This document shows positions 1 through 9,127 of a stretch of DNA of 17,497 bases, piece by piece; the first letter of the stretch is position 1; every line of letters begins with the position of its first letter. The position numbers and the translations under genes were made by a program. The DNA comes from Ichthyophonus hoferi (lineage: Eukaryota; Opisthokonta; Ichthyosporea; Ichthyophonida; Ichthyophonidae), in NCBI GenBank assembly GCA_002751075.1, contig NAOQ01000003.1:84735-102231 (forward strand), given 5' to 3'. Below the pieces are notes generated by a model. It was not told where the DNA came from. It worked only from the letters and a program-made list of their open reading frames with translations, and did not search any database.

Positions 1-52
1 GTATGTATGTATGTATGTATGTATGTATGTATGTATATATGTATGTATGTAT
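1..52 (+). repeat. (GTAT)n microsatellite at the window edge
   Basis: Tetranucleotide GTAT repeated with one ATAT interruption. It lies in the intron preceding the first visible PPR exon. Confidence 0.95.
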
Positions 53-179
53 TTTTATTTTATTCACACGTAATATATTATAGCTTACAATAATCTATAT
101 ACTAACAATTATTGGATAATTGAAAATAATTGAAAATAATTGGCACTATTTAAAACCTATTCAACGTATTAGACTACAG

Positions 180-3100
180 GATGTAGAACATTCCATGATA
201 TCAAGCGGGCTAACATCATTGGATGGTGCATGGTTACCCCTAATTGAAGCCAATGCTCACTTAGGGTATTTACAGGGGACTTTTGGTATTGTAATGCCCT
301 TCTCGCTTGGTGTTATTGGTTTATTTAAGTTATATATTAGTTTATGCATGATTTTGTTTGGATAAGATGTTTTACATTTTATGTAGTGTTATAGTAGTTT
401 GTAGTATAGCATACTCTATTATATATCTTATATTATATTTTACATATTATAATACATACAATATCCTATCTTGTATACTCTATATTATATTGTATCACAC
501 TATATACTAGCTTATATAACATTATATTTTACTGAATACTACATTATATATTATATTATATAATATAATAAAATAAAATATATTATAATACAAATACAAT
601 ACAATTAATACAATATAATTCAATGCGAGCATATGCTCCAAAAAATATGAACCTAATGCATATATATTTCATTTAGACAAAGCAATGAAACAGGCTGTAG
701 CAGTGACGTCACGTCTGATGGCCATGGGTGTTTGTCCAGCCATGGCATTCTCTACCCTTTATGGGACCATAGCATGCTATGCAGGTAGGTACAAGGCACC
801 TGTGTATGTAGGTAGGTAGGGAAAGAGGGTGGGTGGTGGGTGGGTGTATATATATATGTGTGTGTATGTATATTATATTATATTATATTATATTATATTA
901 TATTATCTTGCATTGTAATATGTTATATTCTTTGATAGTATCTTGTATTATGCAATCTATTATACTGTCTGCTATTGCTCTCAGAGTGTATTACCTTTTA
1001 TATCAACGTCATAACCTATCACACCCTCTTGTAGTCCATGACAACAGGTTTGACATTATGTAATCATGCGGCATGCCTACCAGTAACCCTATAGCTTTAT
1101 GTTATAATATTTCATTAGCATATGTCATATTAATTTATAGATACCATTAAGCTTACTTGTGAGCAGACCCTATTATTATCTTTTATTACCTTACTATATA
1201 TGTTATATTATAACATAAGCTATGGCGTCATATTACCTTTTACTTCATGACATATGTCCTACCCTGCCCTATCATACCAATAGCCTAATGCCATTACGTT
1301 AACATTCGTCATAGATACCAATCATTCAATAACATTAACATGCCATCATATCTAATTATAGATTCTACCAAGCCTAAATGCGAGCAGATCTGGATTAAGA
1401 AAGTGGAGGATATGATGCAAAGCTATTGGTGTATAGCACCAGCCAATACAAATAGCCACATTACTGATGCTAGAGAAACCCTGTTGTGGGGTCTGTTGAA
1501 ATGTATGTGGTATGATATAGTATGATAGAGCAAGATAGGATATAATATAGCATAATATGATAGAATAGAATATGGTATAATATAATATAATAGATAGCTT
1601 ATGATTTGATAAGATGTGATACAACATAGTGTACCACAATATAGCATGTTGCCATCCAATCGCATATAGCCACACACACACTAATACCTATAATTATACC
1701 GCTACCTTTTATTACAATAAATCTTTCTCTGCCATTCCCCTTATCTCACAAGCTAATATATTTTCCTGCAGTATGTAAACACCAATCAATTGTAGATGTT
1801 TATTTTATAATGAAAGAAGAGTGGAAGATTCCCTATACTCTTAAGATGTATGAGATTACCTTACAGGCCATGGCTGCAATCGACACCTATGACGTCTGTA
1901 GACTGGTTGGTACCTTGCTATTAATTATTTATTTTTAAAATAATATATATTTTAAATTATTTTAAATAAAACATTATTTTATATTTATATATTTATATTT
2001 TTTAGTACATACGTATATATATATTGAACTATGTTTAACTAAATATATATGGGTACTCAGACGCATATGCATATATCACACCCGCCTCTCCACCATTCCT
2101 TCCTTATCCCTTTTATAGTACAGTTATGATCTGTTTTAATTGGACTATTCAGTCATTAAAATTTAATTTCTCTTTCTATTTTTTTTTGTTTTTTCCCTCT
2201 TATTCTACTGATTGAATTTGCTTTATCATCAACCCAAACCAATGATAATCTCATTTATTTTTTATTTTTTAAATGACTATTTATTGATTGAAAACATGTC
2301 ACCTAATCGCATCTATGATTAAAGTTGTTTTTTCATAACCTCCCTTATAGACTGGCTTATAGTTTACACTAAAATTTAAAGTATTTTATGTAACCAATGG
2401 GCATATAAATTTGTACGTACTGTAATATATATTGTATATTAATATGTATATACATATATTGGTGACCATAAAGGGAACTCATTATGACGCTTTATTAATT
2501 AGCTTATGGTATGACGTAACGTATACAGGCCTTTTCGCCAGTGTGGCGAGATATGGAACGAGAGATGGAAGTGCCTGCCAACACCCCATCACTGTCTACT
2601 ACAGCAGGGATAGCATTGCTACGGTGTGCTAGGGTAGGCTGGTTTAATGCAATATTGTATATGTAGTAGGGATTGGTACGGTGTAGTATGCTATTGTACT
2701 ATGTTGTATGGTATAGTATGTTATTGTATTATATTATAGTCTATTGTAACATTGTATATTATTACATTTCATTATATTAAATTTATTCCAAACATACCAA
2801 CAATAATAATCTTAGCAATAATAAAATATTAATCTATTAATTTATAAACTAACCACTCAGAGTATCCGGTCGCCTGTCAGAGCAATGCGTGTATACAATT
2901 GTGTACCGTATAATACTAAAATTGGCAACGAAACCCTATTCTCTGCACTACTAGAGGTAAGTTTAAAACCAATGGTTTTATTTTATTGGGTTGGCATCAT
3001 GGATTATTTTCATTGCTTTTCATTGCTTTATACAATTGGATACTTCAATGTTTTGGTGTATTATATTATAGCTTGAGTATAGTTATAGTATAATTTAATG

Positions 3101-3931
3101 TAATATAATATACCATAATGTAATATAACATATACTAACCTACTATCCTACATATTAACTTACTATTGTATATACTAACCTACTCCTATACATACTAACT
3201 TACTATCCTATATACTAACCTACTATCATACACAATAACTTACTATCCCATATACTGACCTACTATCATACATACTAACTTACTATCCTGCATAATAGCT
3301 TACTATCCTACATAATAACGTACTATCCTACATAATAACTTACTATCCTACATATTAACTTACTATTCTATATAATAACTTACTATCCTACATACTAACC
3401 TACCTTCCTACTATACTGCCATTCCAACCTAGGGATGTCGTACAGATAAAAACTATACACGCCATGTTCCCCAACGACACTTTGAAAAGGCCTTCCATAA
3501 TATGATGGCCAAATATGAAGTGAAAATGTCGTCCCGGATATTACTATCAGTTATTCGACACTATGCTGCATGGGTTAGTATATATGTAGGTTTGTGTGTA
3601 TGTATATATTATGACCAGTTACAAGGTAATAGGCCCCCTGGTTAGTATGTGTGTATATTGGTGATGCATGTATTACCACCAGCTGTATATATATGTATAT
3701 ATGGGTATGTGCTTTATACTTCTATTTCAACCAACCATACTTGACAGTGAATAATGAATAATGCTATTTCAGACATACATATATACATATACTATCATAC
3801 CATATATGGTTACCACAATGGCATCACACAACTGCAATAATAACCTCTACGGCCTTCTCATGTGGCGTTTAGCTATATAATCGACTAATTATCTTTAAAA
3901 GTTAAAATTAATTATTATATTATACTCTATT

Positions 3932-3963
<32 letters not shown>

Positions 3964-6426
3964 TATAAAGAGAGATAATATTTGATTTCAACAATCACAC
4001 AACATGATTATATGAACCACTAACGTGCCGTACACCGTATATGACGTCATAGGGCAAGCCCATTAGGGTGATAGGGTACTTAGAGGAGTTATTGGATATG
4101 AACGCAAAGGTACAATAGGCTGCATTATATTGTATTGTATTTGTAGTGTAGTGTATTGTATTGTATTGTATTGTATTGCACTGTTTTGTACTTTATTATA
4201 TTGTAGTATATTATAGAGTATTTTATTGTATTGTGTTGCATTGTGTTGTATTATTTTATTGTATTATGTGATACTATATTATATTGTCTTGTATTGGTTG
4301 CATTGCAGTATATTATACTATACTGTCTTATATTATATTATATTCTACTTTATTGTAGTGTAGCGTGCCACATCATAATATATCATACTATGTCATATCC
4401 CGTCCTATCCAATAAGGAATAATCCATAATAATCTATATATACATATTTTAAGACTAAGTAATCCTAATCTCTGTAAATCTATTGATCTAGCATCATACA
4501 TTTGTACCCTGTTTTATCACGACATTTTAAAATGCTAGGCCCCATAATAAAACCGTATTTACATTAAATACAATATCCTATTGGATACTATGGTAAGAGT
4601 AATTGTGCAATAATTAATAATTAATAAATCAACCAATAAAATTACCCACTTCGTCTATGTGTACACTAATTAGCCAATTTTAAACCCAATTAAATACATA
4701 TTAAAAATATCTAAGCACCAATAAGATGTTTTTTAAAAATTATGTACTGTTAGAACTGACCAATTATATTACACAGGATCCTTATGACGTCAGGGAAGGA
4801 TATAGTACATGTGTGGAGGTATGATAGTCTATATGGGTATAGTTATATTTATATATATGGAAATAGAATAGCAAATATATTCATATATGTATATGTGCGT
4901 ATAGTTTATATAGTAAATTGCATATAGCATATAGTAGATATAGGGCATACTATGTATACTGCGTAGTATATATAGTGTAGTGTATAGTACATTTAGTGTA
5001 GCGTATAGTATATCTAGTGCATAGTGTATATATATAGGTGTGCATATGTTTACATGCCAATTTTGGGGGACTATATTGGAATGCTATTGCCCTAGTAGAG
5101 AGAGGGGACCATTATGATTGGTCGATTAAACAGTAACCTGTAGATCAATCTATAATTACATTGATTGATTGGTGCTAATTTTAAGATTAATGCCTTAATA
5201 CAATAAATGCTATTTATTATATATATAAACTAGTAAATTTGAAGCCTTAAGTCCTATTGATTCATATGACCAATCATATATAATTGTTAAAATCAGTGAC
5301 TAACTTATAACTATGTTTATAATGTGTGATTGCAATCATGTGCTGAAATTACACTCATCCACAGGCATTAGCTAAGGATCACCGATATGACATGGCTATA
5401 ATTATACTAAGAAGAGCCAATAAAGATGGTATACAGGTGACAGATTTAGCATACTATTGGCTGGTTAAAAGCTGTCTCACTCATGTGGATGCTGTGGTTA
5501 TGGATGTAAGTTGTCTGCTAATCAAATATTAAAGCTATCTATAGTATTTGCAGTGTTTATACTAGTTATGTAGTGTATAATGTACATATATACATATGGT
5601 ATATATGTACATTGTATAGTATAGTTTTTAATATACACAGCATGTATCTGTATATATAATGCAAGTGTTGTCCCACCTCTAATACTAATACCACCTACCT
5701 ATTCTTTCCTCTAGGATTCCTACCCAGAATATATTCCTACTATGAGTAAAGTAAGTATTATAGTGTTATAGTGTTATAGTGTTATTATAATTTAATTCTA
5801 TTATGTTATTATGTTCTAATTACACCATGATTCTAAGCTGTTGTACTATAATATTATTATATTCTAGTATTATTTTATTATTGGGTTATAGCCCTCTTGC
5901 ATTACACTAGCTATGTGGATTGTACATTATACAGTTATTGTCAGTATTTTAAATAACTTCGTTTGTTTTCATTTGTATTTTCTTTGATGCTAACACGCAC
6001 ACATACATATATATATACTATTATACTTCATACATACTATCCTACTATGCTACAGTCATAGTATTTATACATCCTATTATATATCCACATATACTACTGT
6101 ACTATTATCTTTCTGTGATATTCTGACTCTATTATGGCATCATATTATTACACTCTAACGATACCCTACTTTTATACATAGCACCACAAGACCATATTAT
6201 TATACTCCTATAATACCATCATATTATCATACTAGTATACTATTATGTTATTATACTACTAACCACCATACTATCATGCTATCATAACATGGTACTATCG
6301 TGCACACACACACAGACCTACTTGCTAGGCATGAAAATGTATAATGAAATGCTACGAGTTCATCCTGGTAGTGACTGCCTTGCCGATCTGCAGGAGTATT
6401 TAAAACGGCCACATAGTACTAGCTAG
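180..6426 (+). CDS. PPR-type helical-repeat protein, 12 exons, 5'-partial
   Basis: Exons joined in phase: (173 or 180)-285, 677-784, 1362-1502, 1772-1909, 2542-2633, 2861-2956, 3433-3573, 4053-4109, 4777-4818, 5365-5505, 5715-5750, 6316-6426 (stop 6424-6426). This gives 402 residues from 180. All 11 introns are GT-AG, with donors such as gtaggt, gtatgt, gtaagt and gttagt, and the phases match at every junction. The product reads as about nine helix-turn-helix units of roughly 35 residues, for example FSTLYGTIACYA then IWIKKVEDMMQS, ETLLWGLLKLCK then VDVYFIMKEE, and GYSTCVEALAKD then MAIIILRRANKDG. PPR proteins usually bind organellar RNA in a modular way, so a mitochondrial RNA role is inferred. 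The N-terminus and any targeting peptide are off the window. No catalytic domain follows; the protein ends in a short tail, PHSTS. The first-exon acceptor is ambiguous (172 or 179). Diverged TPR-like repeats are the alternative. Confidence 0.82.
871..905 (+). repeat. (TATTA)7 pentanucleotide array
   Basis: Perfect TATTA repeats in PPR intron 2. They are preceded by a GT-rich stretch (785-870) with GTAG, GGGTG and TATG units. Confidence 0.9.
3121..3420 (+). repeat. 20-bp minisatellite with TACTAAC motif
   Basis: About 14 units of 20 bp in exact register (3141, 3161, ... 3401), consensus TACTATCCTACATACTAACT. Each unit is two related 10-bp halves. It fills the 3' part of PPR intron 6 (2957-3432). 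Six exact TACTAAC copies occur, counting the partial unit before 3141. Confidence 0.95.
3393..3399 (+). promoter_or_regulatory. predicted branch site of PPR intron 6
   Basis: TACTAAC with its branch adenosine at 3398, 34 nt before the acceptor AG (3431-3432), followed by a pyrimidine-rich stretch. It belongs to the last clear minisatellite units. Other introns have CTAAC-like sites at similar distances (for example aaactaaccactcag before 2861). Confidence 0.5.
3930..3967 (+). repeat. (TAT)n/(AT)n microsatellite
   Basis: ATT triplets pass into an AT dinucleotide run in PPR intron 7. Confidence 0.9.
4122..4345 (+). repeat. (TATTG)n degenerate pentanucleotide array
   Basis: TATTG/TAGTG units, most regular at 4149-4180, then decaying. 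It lies in PPR intron 8, starting about 12 nt after the donor. Confidence 0.85.
4925..5038 (+). repeat. degenerate TATAGTGTA-type repeats
   Basis: Repeated ATAGTGTA/ATAGTATA/TTAGTGTA words in PPR intron 9. Confidence 0.6.
5579..5613 (+). other. 15-bp inverted repeat in PPR intron 10
   Basis: Perfect 15-nt arms (AATGTACATATATAC and its complement) around a 5-nt loop (ATATG). It sits in the middle of the shortest PPR intron (5506-5714). Confidence 0.85.
5759..5784 (+). repeat. (TATAGTGT)3 short tandem repeat
   Basis: Three copies of an 8-bp unit directly after the donor of PPR intron 11. Confidence 0.8.
6000..6315 (+). repeat. degenerate TACTATCATA repeats and (CA)n acceptor
   Basis: Loose 10-bp words (TACTATCATA, TACTATCCTA) resembling the half-unit of the 3121-3420 minisatellite. 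They end in a short CA run that itself forms the acceptor of the last PPR intron. Confidence 0.6.
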
Positions 6427-6585
6427 TCTTATGTTTACTACGATTTATATGTTATGTGTGGGTGTTGCAATACCTACCCCACCTCTATAATATCCTGATT
6501 ACGCGTTGATCTATCTATTACTATTCTAGCCAATCATATGTCTCAGGGTTGTCAAACCAGCCAATAACATTAAAGAGTGGTATTC

Positions 6586-6591
6586 AATAAA
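6586..6591 (+). terminator. possible polyadenylation signal of the PPR gene
   Basis: AATAAA lies 160 nt after the PPR stop codon at 6424-6426 and is the first such hexamer downstream. It implies a 3' UTR of about 180 nt that ends before repeat copy A. Confidence 0.4.
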
Positions 6592-6749
6592 ATGCCATAT
6601 CTAAATATGTAATCGGTTTAGATAGGATGATGTATAGTTTAAAAATAACTAGGACCAAGAACACGTTAAACCTCTTTTTGATTGACTTTAAATATCCAAT
6701 GGCAATGAATTAACTATCCCTGTGATTTGAAGTCTTCGCATAACTTTAG

Positions 6750-7155
6750 GATAATTTGCAGAACGGCAAATTATAGGCTAAACATAATCTATCTGGTTTT
6801 CATTTTAGGCCGCCACATAAACAATGACCTATGCCAGATGGCGAACCGTAGTGTAAACAAAAACAAATGCCCTTCCCACACACCCAGTGGTTAATTTATA
6901 TTATTCTAAGCGCTTTTTATACGGTGAGACTGAATTCAAATAAAATTGTATACCTAATATAATATGATACACGGGAATCAACCTCAATCCAGATTATTAC
7001 TACGTAGGTCATAAATGATGCCTCTATTATCAGACATGTCAGCCAAATAATACTTAAAATTGATTAATATCATATAGGAAATAAATAGAATATATTTTAT
7101 ATTCTAATACAAACAAGTAAACAAGAAATCAATATAATGTATTACCTATGAGTTT
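6750..7155 (+). repeat. dispersed repeat, copy A
   Basis: About 390-400 bp are alignable by eye to 12680-13094 in the same orientation. Shared landmarks are ATGGCGAACC..AGTGTAAACAAA (6838 on), GGTTAATTTATATTATT, ACGGTGAGACT (6921 on), ATACACGGGAATCAACCT, and AATAAATAGAATAT...ATATTCTA (7080-7106). Identity looks like about 60-65%, so the copies are old. No target-site duplication or full terminal repeats could be fixed. The superfamily is unknown; the GTGGCGG-like stretch hints at a hAT-like DNA transposon. Confidence 0.65.
7086..7106 (+). other. hairpin conserved in repeat copy A
   Basis: TAGAATAT and ATATTCTA flank a 5-nt loop (ATTTT). Copy B has the same 8-bp arms at 13027-13047 with loop GTGTT. 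Confidence 0.5.
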
Positions 7156-7172
7156 TATTATTTATTTTTCAG

Positions 7173-7221
7173 TTGTGGCGGTAATCCAGATATTATTAGG
7201 GAAGCAACTAGCCAGCAAAAC
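7173..7221 (+). other. splice-bounded segment resembling SerRS N-terminus
   Basis: A long pyrimidine-rich acceptor (ttattatttatttttcag) precedes 49 bp that read CGGNPDIIREATSQQN and end at a gtatgc donor. The run GGNPDIIRE matches the GGNPE/D-L/I-IRE motif near the N-terminus of cytosolic seryl-tRNA synthetases. Neither the expected upstream MLDI..F residues nor any downstream SerRS exon is visible, so this is at best an isolated exon or a pseudogene fragment. Its DNA (TGTGGCGG then TAATCCAG) also resembles hAT-type transposon ends (CAGTGGCGGATCCAG), which is the competing reading. Confidence 0.2.
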
Positions 7222-7613
7222 GTATGCGTTTATTTTCTGGAATTTTTTATATGAAAAACCAAATATAACCATATTAAAGGAATAAGTAATAATTTGGTTG
7301 AATCTACGCTAGATTAGGCAGTTCAAGTCATTCAACTCGCGATGTATAATTAGTGGTCGCTTCTATAGTTATTCAGTATCACTACAGAATCAATAGTCCC
7401 TGATCAGTTTCAGATAGAACCTTTTTATACTTTCTACATATAATATTATATATATATATATAGAATACTTCATAACCCAGCCTTGGTTAATTAGATGATT
7501 ATAACTAATAGTTATTTTACCTATATTGTGTATGTAACTATTTTGGACAATTATCAATCATAGTGTTTCAGTTCAGATTGGACAAGTTGCTGTAAACCCA
7601 ATACAATAACACA

Positions 7614-7763
7614 ATGTATTGTTTAGCAGATCTAGCACACATTGTAATAATGCGCCTAGATAGGCTACATTATAATGCAGCTTATTGGATTACTGCTTCT
7701 AATCTAGCTAGAATAAATGCTTTCCATATTGCAGATAAACTAGATACTCCTAAATCAATCTAA
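7614..7763 (+). other. short coding-like ORF, 49 aa, unassigned
   Basis: The frame runs from ATG at 7614 to a stop at 7761-7763. Its composition is balanced (LHYNAAYWITASNLARIN near the middle), unlike the low-complexity frames nearby. An in-frame stop lies just upstream (7591-7593). I recognise no family. It could be a relic of a mobile element or chance. Confidence 0.18.
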
Positions 7764-7856
7764 GCACTAATTGGTTTTGATTTAATAAGAGAATGATCGA
7801 AGTTCTATGTGATTAGAGTGCAAACAAACCGTGGCAGTATGGGATCAGACCCCCTG

Positions 7857-8070
7857 CTATATATATATATATGCATACATACATACTTATATACATACAT
7901 ACATACATACTTATTTACTTACTTACTTACATGCATGCATACATACACACATACATGCATACATACATACATATATATATTCTTACTACTTAATTACTTA
8001 CTTACATGCATACATACTTACTTAATTATTTACTTACTTACTTACTTACATGCATATATACATACATACA

Positions 8071-8106
<36 letters not shown>

Positions 8107-8205
8107 TACATACTTACTTACCTGCATGCATACTTACATGCATACATACTTACACACATACATACATACATACATATATACATACATACATACATATATG
8201 TGTGT
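7857..8205 (+). repeat. (TACA/TTAC)n microsatellite, about 350 bp
   Basis: Alternating blocks of ATAC, TTAC and ATGC tetranucleotides in the intergenic DNA between the convergent PPR and RCC1 genes. Its tetranucleotide period keeps several frames open, giving spurious HTYI-type ORFs. Confidence 0.95.
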
Positions 8206-9089
8206 ATGGTAGGCATATAGCTAGTGTACATCTGGCACTTTATTGTTTAATTCCAACTAGTACCCTTTTCAAGATTAAAAAAAATACAATTGTAGTGATA
8301 GTATAGTACAATGCAAACGATATAATATAATACAATACAGGTATTGACACCTGATATGTCTCTACCTATCTATTCACTGGAATAGATATAATATACATCG
8401 CTTTAAGATTATTCGCTTATACATTCAAAAAAAATGAAAGACAGTATGTTGGTGCTGCCTAACAGAAGCAATTGAAGTTAAAATGCTCAATCTCACAATC
8501 CCATTGTGATTGGCTTAGAATCATTTGGTCTCCCACCTGGTTGCCCTACCACCTGTGAAAAATAGCGGTTCGTTATAGCAGATGGAATGCTGGCGGGTCG
8601 GTTCGGTTCGGTACGGTCATAGATTAGTCAAGATAAAAACTAGTATGAGCAATATATAGATATGTATGTGCGCATGTGTATATACTGTGTCATTATATCA
8701 TATTCACCTATGTATATATATCCGTGTGCTAAATATGGCTAGAACATTAGTGCCTTGCATAATCAATATTGTACTTATAGTTACGGTTAATTGGCTCATG
8801 ATATTTTAAAAGTCTCAGAGAGTGAGATTAGACTATATTAAGAAATAATGGAATGTTAATCGCAGATCGCTTGAACCAACCACTTGAATCGATCGCTCAA
8901 CAAAGATATGCGATTAATATGCCTAAAAAGAACTAATTATATGATACATCAAATTATATGATATTAAAAAAATGATTCACACTACGGCAGAGTAAGACAG
9001 TGTGATATAATATAATCTAATCTAATATAATATAATATGATACAATGACTAATACAACATGCTATACATATACTTACCCTCTAGCATGT
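8206..9089. other. intergenic DNA beyond the RCC1 3' end
   Basis: It is mostly AT-rich with no supported gene. A GC-richer patch at 8493-8635 has tandem GGTTC words (8595-8615). It also has a 46-codon open frame on the - strand (ending QVVGQPGGRPNDSKPITMGL) that crosses an acceptor-like cacag. Confidence 0.4.

Positions 9090-9126
<37 letters not shown>
9090..9126 (+). repeat. (AC)n(AT)n microsatellite
   Basis: The AC run passes into an AT run that ends 2 bp from the RCC1 stop codon (9128-9130), so it is in the 3' UTR of that gene. Confidence 0.9.
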
Positions 9127-9127
9127 A

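Larger units (their letters stand above)
6427..7856. other. intergenic DNA after the PPR gene
   Basis: It holds the PPR poly(A) signal, repeat copy A, the SerRS-like segment at 7173-7221 and the 49-aa ORF at 7614-7763. I see nothing else supportable. Confidence 0.5.

Noticed and set aside
120-172. Start of the PPR exon at 120
   Set aside because: The codon there is TTG right after an in-frame stop, and an acceptor lies at 172 or 179. The region before it looks like intron with a CTAAC branch site at about 103-107.
833-1063. 76-codon + strand frame as a separate gene
   Set aside because: Its first half is the TATTA array; only the second half is of interest and is reported as a possible exon.
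1352-1681. Overlapping - strand frames of 84 and 109 codons
   Set aside because: They are antisense to PPR exon 3 and run into degenerate TATA-rich repeats (LYYTIFYSIIL).
7809-8306. 165-codon open frame and its overlapping frames
   Set aside because: They are translations of the TACA/TTAC microsatellite (HTYI repeats) and have no independent coding signal.
8567-8620. Possible tRNA B-box from GGTTCG words
   Set aside because: No A-box or cloverleaf could be formed; the words are a short tandem repeat.
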